A stretch of 64,000 nucleotides of DNA from JAGIBJ01 sp032119795 (GCA_032119795.1 JAUMFO010000013.1:248001-312000), one strand, 5' to 3'. Counted from the first letter of the stretch, positions 50,458-59,391 are shown. Numbers and translations: made by a program. The notes: a model not told the origin generated them from the sequence alone.

Positions 50458-53151
50458 GTGCCTGACGTCGCCGATGCTCCCCGCATCGTCTTCCTCGGAC
50501 CGTCGATCTCGGTGGACTTCGCGCGGCGCGTCCTCCCGGCCGGAGAGTTCCGGCCACCGATCCGCCGCGGCGATCTCCAAGACGTCGAGCCCGGCTCGAT
50601 CGTGGGGATCGTCGACGGGCTCTTCGCGCAGACGCTTGCGATCAGCCCCGGCGAGATCCGCGAGGCCATCGGCGGTGGAGTCATCGTCTACGGCGCAGCC
50701 AGTATGGGGGCGCTGCGGGCCGCCGAGGTCGGGGCGGTCGTCGGCGTCGGGCGTGTCTTTGAGATGTATCGCTCCGGGACCATCGAACGCGACGACGAAG
50801 TCGCCATCCTGGTCGACGCCGACTCCAACGCCGCGCTGACCGAACCGCTCGTGAACGTGCGGTTCGCCGTCGACCGGCTCGTGCGCACGGGCACGCTGCG
50901 AAGCGACGACGGCGCAGCGATCGTCGAGGCTGCCCAGGACCTCCATTTCGAGGAGCGGACGTACCGCAACATCCTCGCCCACTCGCGGCTGGCCGACCGG
51001 CGCGACGTCGACGACCTCATCGGCCTGCTGAAGACGTTCGACCTCAAGCGCGACGACGCCCAGCTCCTCTTGGAGACGCTGGCATCGGCAGCGCCAGCCG
51101 TCGGCGGAGACCCACCGCCGCGGCCGCAGCGTCGCCGGCAGGCCCACGCGCGAGCGAAACCGAGCGAGCCTGCGACCGCCAGGCTCTCGGTGTGGGAATC
51201 GGGCGACTCCGCGGAGTTCGAGGATCTCGTCCGGTTCCTCAAGGTGACGGGCGCGTTCGAGCCGTTTGCCCGTCGCGCGATCGGCCGGATGGCGGCCGGG
51301 AACACTCCGCTGCGGCCGTCGGTTGCCGTCGCCGCCACCGATCTCCGCGAACCCGCCCAAGCCCTGCTCGACGGGGTGCGCACGCAGTGGGGCTGGGAGT
51401 CGGCCGAGGAGGCCCACACGACGATGCGCGACCTCGGCCTCGGCCTCGACGACGTCGGCGAGACCCTCGACGCGGAGGTGATCCTGATGCGACTGGTCGG
51501 CGCCTTCGGTCGCGCCGAAACCGACGAGTTTCAGCGCGCGCTTCGCGCGGAGTTGTGGCTCAACGAGCTCGCGCTCAAGCGCGAGCTCTTGCGACTGGGA
51601 TCGCTGAGGTTCTTTGCGCAGCAAGGTGCCAAGGCGGGCGAGCCGACCGACGACGAGCTGATCGACGCGCGGCGGTGCATCGCCCGGCTGCGCCAGGTGC
51701 TGCGCTGGGCGGCGGTCGAGGCCAGCCTCGCCACGATTAACGTGCCGAGCGGCGAGCTGGAGGCGATCACGCGCGATCTGGCCCTCGCCAGGCGAGCCGC
51801 CGGACCGATCACCCGCGTGATGGACTCCCCACCAACCGCGTCGACTCCGGCGGCGCCCAGGATCGACGGCTGGAGCACGCTCGGCCTGGATCTCTGCAGC
51901 AGTGAGAAGGCGCCGGGCAGCGCGCGGTTTAGCCTGCCGGCTGGGCAGGCCGCCGAGCGGTGCGAAGGGATCGCCCAGCAGATGGGCGTGACCCGGATTG
52001 GGCTCGTTGGCGAGCTCGACACGCTCGGCATCTTCATCGCGCAGGCGTTCGCCGATCGCACCGGGTGGTCGTCGAGCTTTAGTAGCGGCAAGTCTCAGAC
52101 TCGTGACGGCGCGCGGGTCGGCGCGATCATGGAGGAGGTGGAGATCCACGCCCAGGACGCGTTCGTCGGCGGGCGCGAGATGCGCACCAGCTTCGCGGCG
52201 TCGACCGGGGCGTGGCCGTTCATCGATCCGATCGAGCTTGGCCTCCCGTTCGACTCGTCCTACGCGCCCACCGCGACGATCGACTGGTCGCCAGCGATCG
52301 ACCTGATCGCCGGGGAGCCCGTGTGGGTGCCAACGGCCGTGATCTCGGGCGAGCGTGAGGTCGGCGACGTGCTCTACTCGCGGCGCCTTGGCGGCAAGAT
52401 CTTCTCTACCAGTGGGCTCGGGTCGGGGTTCTCGATGGCTGAGGCGATCGTGCATGCCGGCGCCGAGATCATCGAGCGCCATGCCGTGCGGCTCGCGGAG
52501 CTCGAACTCGACAATCCCGGGGGCATCGGGATCCGCGACTTCTGGTTCGTCGACGAGCGCACGTTGCCGCCGACGCCGGCGCAGATCGTGGGCCAGTACC
52601 GCGCCGCCGGCATGGGCGTGCGGATTCTCGACATGACCTCCGAGATCGCGGTCCCGAGCTACCGCGTCCGCGTCTTCGACGATCCGTTCTTCACGTCCTC
52701 GAGCATGTCGGCCGACGGGTTCGCGACGCACCCGGACCCGGAGGTTGCCATCACGATGGCGCTGCTCGAAGCCGCCCAGACGCGTGGCGGGTTCATCTCC
52801 GGCGGGCGTGAGGACTATTCGCTGCAGGCCAGGAGCCTCGGCCGCCACGAGCGACCACGGACGGCGGTCCCGAGTGCCGAGAACTTCTGGTTCGGCAATG
52901 ACCGGCCGGTGCGCCCGTTCTCCGCCAGGGCCGGCATCGCGACGCGCGACCTGTTGGTCGAGCTGGAGTGGATCGTCGACCGCGTGGAGCGCGCCGGATT
53001 CGAGCGCTTCCTCGTCGTCGACCTCACGATCGAGCGAATCGCGCCGGCCCGCGCCGTGCGCGTGATCATCCCCGGCGTCGAGACCACGAATCCGCTGTGC
53101 ACCGGCCCGCGCGGCCGAGCCACCGCCATCCGGGATCTGCTGCCGAGGTAG
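50458..53151 (+). CDS. TfuA-YcaO fusion protein
   Basis: 897 aa from a GTG. TfuA-like N-terminus (about 1-230): VFLGPSISVDF, and VIVYGAASMGALRAAEV. A helical middle segment (about 230-440) is of unknown family. The YcaO domain (about 450-880) has ATP-binding features SSGKSQTRDGARVGAIMEEVEIHA near 540 and STSGLGSGFSMAEAIVHAGAEIIERHA near 650. TfuA and YcaO jointly install thioamides in thioviridamide-like peptides and in McrA. They are usually separate genes; here one chain, in the RiPP-like context of the preceding gene. A different substrate is possible. Confidence 0.85.
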   Translation: MPDVADAPRIVFLGPSISVDFARRVLPAGEFRPPIRRGDLQDVEPGSIVGIVDGLFAQTLAISPGEIREAIGGGVIVYGAASMGALRAAEVGAVVGVGRVFEMYRSGTIERDDEVAILVDADSNAALTEPLVNVRFAVDRLVRTGTLRSDDGAAIVEAAQDLHFEERTYRNILAHSRLADRRDVDDLIGLLKTFDLKRDDAQLLLETLASAAPAVGGDPPPRPQRRRQAHARAKPSEPATARLSVWESGDSAEFEDLVRFLKVTGAFEPFARRAIGRMAAGNTPLRPSVAVAATDLREPAQALLDGVRTQWGWESAEEAHTTMRDLGLGLDDVGETLDAEVILMRLVGAFGRAETDEFQRALRAELWLNELALKRELLRLGSLRFFAQQGAKAGEPTDDELIDARRCIARLRQVLRWAAVEASLATINVPSGELEAITRDLALARRAAGPITRVMDSPPTASTPAAPRIDGWSTLGLDLCSSEKAPGSARFSLPAGQAAERCEGIAQQMGVTRIGLVGELDTLGIFIAQAFADRTGWSSSFSSGKSQTRDGARVGAIMEEVEIHAQDAFVGGREMRTSFAASTGAWPFIDPIELGLPFDSSYAPTATIDWSPAIDLIAGEPVWVPTAVISGEREVGDVLYSRRLGGKIFSTSGLGSGFSMAEAIVHAGAEIIERHAVRLAELELDNPGGIGIRDFWFVDERTLPPTPAQIVGQYRAAGMGVRILDMTSEIAVPSYRVRVFDDPFFTSSSMSADGFATHPDPEVAITMALLEAAQTRGGFISGGREDYSLQARSLGRHERPRTAVPSAENFWFGNDRPVRPFSARAGIATRDLLVELEWIVDRVERAGFERFLVVDLTIERIAPARAVRVIIPGVETTNPLCTGPRGRATAIRDLLPR

Positions 53152-53166
53152 CGGCCGCGCGCCCTC

Positions 53167-53748
53167 TCAGCGCGAGGTCAGCAGTAGTTCGTCGGTGTCC
53201 GGCTGGAACTGGGTGCCCGCGGCCGGCGTTTGGGAGCGGACTGCCTGGCTGCTGGCACCGGTAAGCGTGGTCGTCGCCCCGATTGCGCGCCCGATCCGCA
53301 AGGCGTAGGTACCGCGCAGCCCTGTGAGCCTTGGGGCCGTAAGCGAGTCATTCATGTCGCCCGAGTTGTCGTGGATAGTCCGCCACAGGAGCACCCCGAT
53401 TGGCTTCCGGTCGAGTTTGGGACCGGTGATGGTTTGGCCGCTCAGTTTGCGAGTGAGTCGTACGGTGAGGACCATGGGGTCGGCAAGGCTGTCGGGCGTT
53501 GGACAGCCTGTGTCCGCCTTGAACGTGACACGGATCGCCAGACGCTTGGCCGTTGACGAGGTGACGCGTGCTCGTGGATCAAAGCACTCGGCTCCGCCCG
53601 GAACGTAGATGTCGAGCGACTTTGCAGTGTCGCCAGCCTCGACGACAACCCACGGGACAGAGATTCTCGATGCCGACGCGTGCGCCGGGCAGGTTGCAAA
53701 CAGTGCAGTGGCGACGCAGGCTTGCGTCAAGGCGATTCGAAGATCCAC
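53167..53748 (-). CDS. Secreted protein of unknown function
   Basis: 193 aa from a GTG at 53748; a longer frame to 54030 crosses the tRNA-Leu 3' flank and is rejected. N-terminal signal peptide (VDLRIALTQACVATALFATCPAHAS). The rest, with paired Cys (ECFDPR and TGCPTPD) and beta-rich segments such as MVLTVRLTRKL and TYALRIGRAIG, looks like a small extracellular beta-protein. No family recognised. Confidence 0.6.
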   Translation of the reverse strand: MDLRIALTQACVATALFATCPAHASASRISVPWVVVEAGDTAKSLDIYVPGGAECFDPRARVTSSTAKRLAIRVTFKADTGCPTPDSLADPMVLTVRLTRKLSGQTITGPKLDRKPIGVLLWRTIHDNSGDMNDSLTAPRLTGLRGTYALRIGRAIGATTTLTGASSQAVRSQTPAAGTQFQPDTDELLLTSR

Positions 53749-53863
53749 GGACGTTCCTTCTTTATTGCTGAAGGCAGAGTGCGCGCGGACCAGTGCGCAA
53801 GGACGCAAGGCATCTCTGTCTGAGGTTGTTCGCGTTGACGGTATACCGCCGCCAGAAGCAAAG

Positions 53864-53894
53864 AACCCCCTCGCCGGTTTGAGGCGTGGGGGTT
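53864..53894. terminator. Hairpin in the tRNA-Leu(TAG) downstream region
   Basis: AACCCCCTCGCC and GGCGTGGGGGTT make a 12-bp stem with one mismatch around a 7-nt loop, about 90 bp beyond the tRNA-Leu 3' end on the minus strand. Confidence 0.55.
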
Positions 53895-53914
53895 CCAAAG
53901 TCGAATCTATGGTG
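53891..53914. repeat. Direct repeat copy 1 (tRNA-Leu 3' flank)
   Basis: GGTTCCAAAGTCGAATCTATGGTG, matching 53968-53991 except at one position. The second copy ends with the tRNA-Leu 3' terminal bases. Confidence 0.55.
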
Positions 53915-53967
53915 GGCCCGGGAGCAGCAAACTGGAACAACCAGTTGCGTCGCCCCAACGGGGTAGT

Positions 53968-53991
53968 GGTTCCAAAGTCGAACCTATGGTG
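53968..53991. repeat. Direct repeat copy 2, overlaps tRNA-Leu(TAG) 3' end
   Basis: GGTTCCAAAGTCGAACCTATGGTG; its last five bases are within tRNA-Leu. Copies are 77 bp apart. Confidence 0.55.
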
Positions 53992-54073
53992 CGCGCGGAG
54001 GGACTCGAACCCCCACACCGTTTCCGGCACCAGGACCTAAACCTGGCGTGTCTACCAATTTCACCACGCGCGC
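53987..54073 (-). tRNA. tRNA-Leu(TAG)
   Basis: 87 nt with encoded CCA and a long variable arm. Acceptor GCGCGCG/CGCGCGC, anticodon loop TTTAGGT giving TAG, T-arm GGGGGTTCGAGTCCCTC-like. Confidence 0.93.
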
Positions 54074-54180
54074 AGTGCGGGCTGGGCGAGTACGCGGCGG
54101 TCCCGATCGCGCGCCCGGTGACCGGGCTGCACGGCGGGGCGCATGCGCGACGCCTCAGCGGTCTAGAGTATTGCCAACCC

Positions 54181-54681
54181 ATGAGCAACGTGCGCGAGCC
54201 CAGTCCCGACGTGGTGATCACCCATCCCAACCGCGATACCGCGGCCTCGAAGAGCACCCGTGCTTTCGTGATCGTGGTCGAGGCTGCGAGCGCGATCCTT
54301 CTCTTCTTCCTCGTGTTCGCCGCGTGGGGCACCCAGGCCGGCGGACTGATCTTCCAGATCCTGATCGGGCTGCTCTTCGCCTACTTCACCTACGCGGTGA
54401 TCAACTGGCGCTCCGGCGTCCTCCCGATCGCCGCCGGCACGGCCGTCATCTCCGGCGTCTTTGCCGCCGTCTCGGTGGGCAGCTGGTTCGATCGCGGCGG
54501 CAGCGGCTACGAAGCCGCGCCCCTCCCCGAATCACTCATCGGTGTGCTCGTGTTTGCGTTCGCCGTCCTGCAGCTCGTCAACGTGGTCGTGACGCTCAAG
54601 GCGTTCACGCAGAACTGGCACGTCGAGCTCGAAGTGCCGCGCAGCGAACTGCGCGGCTCCGGCGCGCCCATCAACGCCTAG
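54181..54681 (+). CDS. Four-helix membrane protein
   Basis: 166 aa. Four hydrophobic helices (AFVIVVEAASAILLFFLVFAAW, FQILIGLLFAYFTYAVI, LPIAAGTAVISGVFAAVSV, LIGVLVFAFAVLQLVNVVV). Polar ends, no known motif. Convergent with the HAD gene, 4 bp apart. Function unknown. Confidence 0.65.
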   Translation: MSNVREPSPDVVITHPNRDTAASKSTRAFVIVVEAASAILLFFLVFAAWGTQAGGLIFQILIGLLFAYFTYAVINWRSGVLPIAAGTAVISGVFAAVSVGSWFDRGGSGYEAAPLPESLIGVLVFAFAVLQLVNVVVTLKAFTQNWHVELEVPRSELRGSGAPINA

Positions 54682-54685
54682 CGGC

Positions 54686-55387
54686 CTAGGCGACGCCCAG
54701 GAGCCGCGCGAGTTCTGGCACGCCCGGCGCGATCGCGTGGGCCCCAGCCCGCTGCAGCTCATCGCGGCTTCCAAAGCCATGCAGGACGCCGATCGACGGG
54801 AGTCCGTTAGCCACGGCTCCTTCGATGTCATGCAGGCGATCGCCGATCATCACGGCGCCGTCCGCCAGCGGGCCTAGCGAGTCCAGTGCCTTGCGGACGG
54901 TCTGCGTCTTCGTCTCTCGGGACGGTGGCACCGGCCCGCAGATCGCGGTGAAGAAGTCGCCGAGTCCGAGCCCGTCGAGCAGTACCTCAGCGAGCGGCTG
55001 GGCCTTCGACGTCGCGACCGCCAGCACCCGCTCCTGGGCGTGCAGCGCCGCCAGCAGCTCGGGGATGCCTGCGTAGGGCGACGACCCCGCGACCATCCCC
55101 TGGGCGTAACGGCGGCGGTAGTCAGCGACGACGTCATCGAGTTCTGAGGCCGACGGCCCGCGGTCGGCCAGCAGCGCCGAGAACGTCTCGTGAAGCGGCG
55201 GGCCAATCCGTGGCATCAGCTCAGCGACCGGCACCTCGTCGACTCCGATGGCGACCAACGTCGCGTTGATCGCCGCGGTGATCCCCGGTGAGGAGTCCGC
55301 CAGGGTGCCGTCGAGATCGAACAGCACGGCGCCGGTCGCATAGACGGCGTTAGCCGTGACGCCGACGTCGCTCGTTGGCGAAGCCAC
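54686..55387 (-). CDS. HAD-family phosphatase (phosphoglycolate phosphatase-like)
   Basis: 233 aa. Motif I LFDLDGTLADS, motif II Thr/Ser in VATSKAQP, motif III Lys in SRETKTQT and motif IV Asp pair in VMIGDRLHDIEG, the gph-like pattern with a cap domain in between. It lies 3 bp after the Ter operon gene, so may be part of the tellurium operon. Substrate unknown. Confidence 0.85.
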   Translation of the reverse strand: MASPTSDVGVTANAVYATGAVLFDLDGTLADSSPGITAAINATLVAIGVDEVPVAELMPRIGPPLHETFSALLADRGPSASELDDVVADYRRRYAQGMVAGSSPYAGIPELLAALHAQERVLAVATSKAQPLAEVLLDGLGLGDFFTAICGPVPPSRETKTQTVRKALDSLGPLADGAVMIGDRLHDIEGAVANGLPSIGVLHGFGSRDELQRAGAHAIAPGVPELARLLGVA

Positions 55388-55390
55388 GCC

Positions 55391-56317
55391 CTACCCCTGG
55401 CGCGAGATCGGCGGTAGCCACGTGAGCTGCATGCCGTACTCACGCCCGGCCGTCTCGCCGGAGTCAAAGCCGAAGTCCTCGCGACGGATCACCAGCTCGC
55501 CATCCACCTGGTAGAGCGCCAAGGCCACCACCACCGGCCCGCTCGTGCTCACGTGGGTCGTCTCGACGGTGCAGTCGTCGTGCAAGGTCATCAGCAGGCG
55601 CTGCGGATCGTTGCCGCGGAAGCCGCTGACGAGGATCAGCAGCCGTCGGAGCTCGTGCACATGGCGCAGGCCCACCACGATGCGGTGGTGCGTGAGTTCG
55701 ACGATCGGCCGGCGCCCGAACTCCGGCGACGTGACCGTGCCAACGGCCGCGTCGACGAGGCCGACGGTCTTGTCTTGCAGCTCCCAGAGCGCCCCGACCG
55801 AGCCCGTCCCAGCGACCTCGAAGGTGAGCGAGCCGATGGCCGATTGGCGCCGATCGAGCGTGACCGTCGGGTTGGCGGCGGTGAGCAGCACGCGGCCGTC
55901 CACGCGCTTGGCCGGCGTCTTGGAGATGGGCTTCTTCTTCGTCCCGAGGGCCGCCGACAACGTCGGCGCGCTCTGCAGCGCGGGAGCAGCGTCGGGCGCC
56001 GGAGGCGTGGGCGTGGGACGAGCCGTCAGCGGAGTCCCACCGCTGGGCGGCGCAGCACGAGGGGGCGAGAGCGGAGTCCCACCGCTAGGCGGCGGAGGAC
56101 TCGGCGGAGCCAACGGCGTCCCACCGCTGGGCGGCTTGGCACGTGGAGGCGAGAGCGGGGTCCCACCGCTCGGCGGCGTGGGTGCGGGACTCGGTGCCGG
56201 TGGCGCGGCGTGACTGCGGCCCGGGCGCTCCATCGAGATCTTCTCAGGCTCGGGGGCCTTCGGCCGCCGACGCAGGTACGTCAGGCTGGCGCGCGAGGCG
56301 GTGCGGTCGAGCGCCAT
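55391..56317 (-). CDS. TerD-associated protein with Pro-rich repeats
   Basis: 308 aa. N-terminal basic stretch, then four 14-residue repeats PPSGGTPLSPPRA-like (about residues 46-101), then a beta-rich domain (NPTVTLDRRQSAIGSLTFEV, RLLILVSGFRGND, REDFGFDSGETAGREYGMQLTWL) that resembles TerD/TerF-type Ca-binding folds. Starts at TGATG coupled to the TerD gene. Probable partner in the tellurite-stress assembly. Confidence 0.7.
   Translation of the reverse strand: MALDRTASRASLTYLRRRPKAPEPEKISMERPGRSHAAPPAPSPAPTPPSGGTPLSPPRAKPPSGGTPLAPPSPPPPSGGTPLSPPRAAPPSGGTPLTARPTPTPPAPDAAPALQSAPTLSAALGTKKKPISKTPAKRVDGRVLLTAANPTVTLDRRQSAIGSLTFEVAGTGSVGALWELQDKTVGLVDAAVGTVTSPEFGRRPIVELTHHRIVVGLRHVHELRRLLILVSGFRGNDPQRLLMTLHDDCTVETTHVSTSGPVVVALALYQVDGELVIRREDFGFDSGETAGREYGMQLTWLPPISRQG
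56022..56189. repeat. 42-bp tandem repeat within the Ter-associated gene
   Basis: Four units of exactly 42 bp (GTCCCACCGCT at 56034, 56076, 56118, 56160) encode 14-aa proline-rich repeats. In-frame, so copy number can change without frameshift. Confidence 0.75.
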
Positions 56318-56880
56318 CAGATCGAGACGTCGAAGTCCGCCGCCACGCCCTTGAGGCCCGTCGAGTAGCCCTGCCCGACGGCCCGGACCTTCCAGGTGCC
56401 GCGGTGGCGGTACACCTCGCCGAAGATCAGGGCCGTCGACTGGCTGGCCGGCCCGATCACGATGTCGTGCCGGATCAGCTCCCGCCCAGAATGGTCGGAG
56501 ATCTGGAAGTAGGCGCTGCGGACGGAGCTGTAGGTCGAGGGTTTGCGCAAATCGGGGTCGATGTAGACCACGAACACGATCTTGTCGACGTTTTGCGGGA
56601 CGGCCCGCAGGTCGAGTTCGAGCTGCTCCTCGTCGCCGCTGTCGACGTACTTCACGGCGCCGTCCGGCGTCGCGAGCTGGTTGAAGAACACGAGGTGCTC
56701 GTCGGAGAGCGCTCGCCCGTCCTCGCCGCACACAATCGCCGACGGCACGAGCTCGGTGACGGGGCCTTTGCTCTCGATCAGGCGCCAGCCAAATCCGACG
56801 ACGACCGTGTTCGCGCCGCCCGGCACCAGCTCGGTGAGGCTCGCGTTTGCGCCTTGCTGCAGGTTGATCGACGTCGCCAT
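56317..56880 (-). CDS. terD: TerD-family protein
   Basis: 187 aa. TerD signature: MATSINLQQGANASLTE, VVVGFGW, DEHLVFFNQLATPDGAVKYV, SGDEEQLELDLRAVPQNVDKIVFVVYI and RHDIVIG. Calcium-binding residues sit in the GDEEQ region. TerD proteins with TelA confer tellurite, colicin or phage tolerance in various bacteria. Operon: telA, 168-aa protein, terD, Pro-rich protein, HAD phosphatase. Confidence 0.93.
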   Translation of the reverse strand: MATSINLQQGANASLTELVPGGANTVVVGFGWRLIESKGPVTELVPSAIVCGEDGRALSDEHLVFFNQLATPDGAVKYVDSGDEEQLELDLRAVPQNVDKIVFVVYIDPDLRKPSTYSSVRSAYFQISDHSGRELIRHDIVIGPASQSTALIFGEVYRHRGTWKVRAVGQGYSTGLKGVAADFDVSI

Positions 56881-56882
56881 GG

Positions 56883-57389
56883 TCAGAGGGCCAGATCAGA
56901 TTGGGTGAATTTTGCGCTGAGGAACCGGCCTTGGGTCTCCAGCGCCTGGGCGTCGTGCGAGTAGACGGAACGGCTGAGGTCGTGCGCGGCCGTCTCGAGA
57001 GTGATGAGCTGTTCCATGAGGTCGTCGTTGGGCGTGCGACCGTCGGCGCGGGTCGTCTCGGCAAAGTGCGGGCTCAGGCCGACGTAGGTGTTGATGGTTG
57101 TCGGGAGGTAGTCGGTGACCATGCCTTGGACGGCGATCTCCTCGTCGACGGTCGGCGGGTGCGTCACGAGGTGCTCCAGGAGCGGCACGAGGACGTCCTC
57201 AATGCGGCCGAGCTGCGGCAGCGCGGCCACCGGCAGGCGGTCTCCGGCTTTGCGGGCCGCCCAGCGCGTCTTGTCTAGCTCGCGCTGCATCCGCTCGGCG
57301 AACGGCTTGGTGTGAATGATGGGCGGCGCGGGCGCGGGCGGCTGGGGACGCTCCTCATCGCGGTTGCCCTTGGAGAACGGATTCCACAT
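56883..57389 (-). CDS. Ter-operon hypothetical protein
   Basis: 168 aa. Basic, Pro-rich N-terminus (NPFSKGNRDEERPQPP), then all-helical. AERMQRELDKTRWAARKAG, LEHLVTHPPTVDEEIAVQGMVTDYLP. No motif, but its position between TelA and TerD is common. Possibly a helical linker protein. Confidence 0.65.
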   Translation of the reverse strand: MWNPFSKGNRDEERPQPPAPAPPIIHTKPFAERMQRELDKTRWAARKAGDRLPVAALPQLGRIEDVLVPLLEHLVTHPPTVDEEIAVQGMVTDYLPTTINTYVGLSPHFAETTRADGRTPNDDLMEQLITLETAAHDLSRSVYSHDAQALETQGRFLSAKFTQSDLAL

Positions 57390-57412
57390 GCGTGCTGGCG
57401 CCGGTCTCCTGA

Positions 57413-58615
57413 CTACGAGCCTGAGTTGGTGGCGCTCGAGCGCTCCAGGTAAGGCGCAGCCTTCGCCAGCTGGCCCTCCAGGGCGGTGACGGTGGTCTGC
57501 ATCGACTTCACGGCCTCACCGCGGAAGCTGTCGATCGAGTCCATCGTGGCGAACACGTCGGAGAAGGCCTGCTCGAGCTTGGCGATGTCGATCGTCGACG
57601 TCGACGCCTGCTGCTGGATCGCCGCCGACTGGCTGCGCAGCATCGCGGCGTTGTTGGCGATCACGTCGGACGTCGTCGCGTTCAGCGCCTGGATCTGGTT
57701 AAGCACGAGCCGCTGGTTCGTCAGCGCCTCGGCGACGATGACGGCGGTGCGCAGCGCCGAGAGCGTGGTCGTGCGGGCCCGCTCGACACCCTTGATCAGC
57801 TCGACGTTGTTCTGCTTGACCATGTCCATCGCCAGGTAGCCCTGGGCGGCGACGGCGAGCTGCGTGAGGAGATCCTGGCGGCGCTGGCGGACGGCGAACT
57901 GCACGTCGGCGCGGAAGGTGTTGGCACGCTGCGGATCGCTGACGTCGAGCTGCGCGAGGCGGCGGTCGAGGCCCTCGTCGAGCTGGCCCAGCAGCACCGT
58001 GTACTCGGTGAGGTCGCCCATGAGCGTCCACAGGTTGGCCCGCTCCTGCTCGATTGCGGCGTTGTCCTTGCGCAGCTCGTCCTGGCTGGACGCCAGCGAC
58101 TTGGTGATGTCGTCGAGCTGGCTCTGGGCCGTCTTGTAGCGATCGAAGTACGCCTGGACCTTGTTGCCGCCCGGGATGAACCCGAGGATCTTGCGGACGG
58201 GCTTGCCCTCGAGGTCGGCGCGGTTCGGCGTGAGTTCGACGACCGTGACGCGCAGGTCGTTGAGCGTCTTGGCCGTCTTGGCCTGGGCGCCGAGCTCCGA
58301 CTTGCCGGACGAGCCGGCCAGCGCCGAGGCGGGGCGCTCCAGCATCCGGTTGGTCACGTTCGACGACGCGGCCAGCTCGGTGGCGCCGACCTTGCCGATC
58401 TCGTCGATCTTCTGGCTCAGCTCTGGGCTGTTGGGCGTGAGCTGCTCGAGCTCGGCGACCCATGCGTCGGCGGTGTTCTTGAGCTCCTGCGTGCGCTCAG
58501 GTGCAACGGGGAGCATCCCCTCGGCCTGCTCCTCCTGCACGACGGGCACGGGAGCCGGCGGCGTGAGGGTGAGGGCGAGCGTCTGCGAGGGCGCGGCGGT
58601 CTGGACTTCGCTCAT
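57413..58615 (-). CDS. telA: TelA-family toxic-anion resistance protein
   Basis: 400 aa from the ATG at 58615. Pro-rich N-terminus, then a long coiled-coil all-helical TelA domain: GFIPGGNKVQAYFDRYKTAQ, RRLAQLDVSD and VRQRRQDLLTQLAVAAQGYLAMDMVKQNN. Acts in resistance to tellurite and other toxic anions by an unresolved mechanism. First gene of the Ter operon. Divergent from UspA. Confidence 0.92.
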   Translation of the reverse strand: MSEVQTAAPSQTLALTLTPPAPVPVVQEEQAEGMLPVAPERTQELKNTADAWVAELEQLTPNSPELSQKIDEIGKVGATELAASSNVTNRMLERPASALAGSSGKSELGAQAKTAKTLNDLRVTVVELTPNRADLEGKPVRKILGFIPGGNKVQAYFDRYKTAQSQLDDITKSLASSQDELRKDNAAIEQERANLWTLMGDLTEYTVLLGQLDEGLDRRLAQLDVSDPQRANTFRADVQFAVRQRRQDLLTQLAVAAQGYLAMDMVKQNNVELIKGVERARTTTLSALRTAVIVAEALTNQRLVLNQIQALNATTSDVIANNAAMLRSQSAAIQQQASTSTIDIAKLEQAFSDVFATMDSIDSFRGEAVKSMQTTVTALEGQLAKAAPYLERSSATNSGS

Positions 58616-58727
58616 ACCCGCGAGTCTATGCGCGCCGACCCAGGAGATGGGCCAGACCCGGGCATGGCGGGCGGACCGATGGCATGCGAGACGTCGGCGC
58701 GTCGGCGCTGCGAGGTAGGGTCGCGTG

Positions 58728-59126
58728 ATGTCCGAGCACCTCTTCAAGACGATCGTCGTTGCCACCGACGGCTCTGCCACGGCGGCGCACGCGGTGGAGA
58801 AGGCGGCCGAGCTGGCCTCGCTCGCCGGCGGCGACCTCAAACTCGTGGGCGCCTACGACTCCGGCAAAGACCAGCAGCGCCTCGAGGCCGCGCTCGTGGA
58901 ATCCGTCGAGGGACTCCGCAGCTCCGGCCTCAACGTGACGTCGCTGGCTCGCCAGGGCGACCCCGTTGACGTCGTCTTGGGCGCCGCCACCGAGTTCGGC
59001 GCCGACCTGATCGTCGTCGGCAGCCTCGGCATGAAGGGCGTCAAGCGCCTCGTGCTCGCCCCCGTGCCAGACAAGATCAGCCACCGTGCGACGTGCTCGG
59101 TGCTCGTCGCCCACACCACGGGCTAG
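58728..59126 (+). CDS. Universal stress protein (UspA family)
   Basis: 132 aa from the ATG at 58728. TIVVATDGSATAAHAVEKA, and ATP-type nucleotide motif LIVVGSLGMKGVKRLVLAPVPDKISHRATCSVLV with G-X2-G-X9-(S/T)-like spacing. Likely binds ATP. Shares a divergent promoter region with the Ter operon, suggesting a common stress response. Confidence 0.9.
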   Translation: MSEHLFKTIVVATDGSATAAHAVEKAAELASLAGGDLKLVGAYDSGKDQQRLEAALVESVEGLRSSGLNVTSLARQGDPVDVVLGAATEFGADLIVVGSLGMKGVKRLVLAPVPDKISHRATCSVLVAHTTG

Positions 59127-59178
59127 CCCACAGCGAAGCGCTCCGCGGCCTCGCCGCGTACGATGTGAACCCCACCGA

Positions 59179-59261
59179 GCGGCGGTGGCGGAATGGTAGA
59201 CGCAGCGGACTCAAAATCCGCCGGTGGTGACACCGTGGGGGTTCGAGTCCCCCCCGCCGTA
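59179..59261 (+). tRNA. tRNA-Leu(CAA)
   Basis: 83 nt, long variable arm. Acceptor GCGGCGG/CCGCCGT (terminal G-U), anticodon loop CTCAAAA giving CAA, T-arm GGGGGTTCGAGTCCCCC. No encoded CCA. Confidence 0.92.
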
Positions 59262-59291
59262 TGAACTTCGATCCCAGATGGCGTCGAAGTC

Positions 59292-59316
59292 GGCTTGCCC
59301 GAACGTTTGGCAAGCC
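59292..59316. terminator. Hairpin after tRNA-Leu(CAA)
   Basis: GGCTTGCC-N9-GGCAAGCC, 8-bp perfect stem about 30 bp beyond the tRNA; a smaller ACTTCGA/TCGAAGT stem precedes it. Confidence 0.5.
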
Positions 59317-59391
59317 TCCCGCGGTTTGTATACGTTGGCGCATGCATGGCGTTTCGGCGCCAAGCGCTAGGCGATGACAAAGGACGCGGCC

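Noticed and set aside
53749..54030. Extension of the secreted protein frame into tRNA-Leu
   Set aside because: It translates the tRNA-Leu 3' flank repeats; the signal peptide starts at the GTG at 53748.
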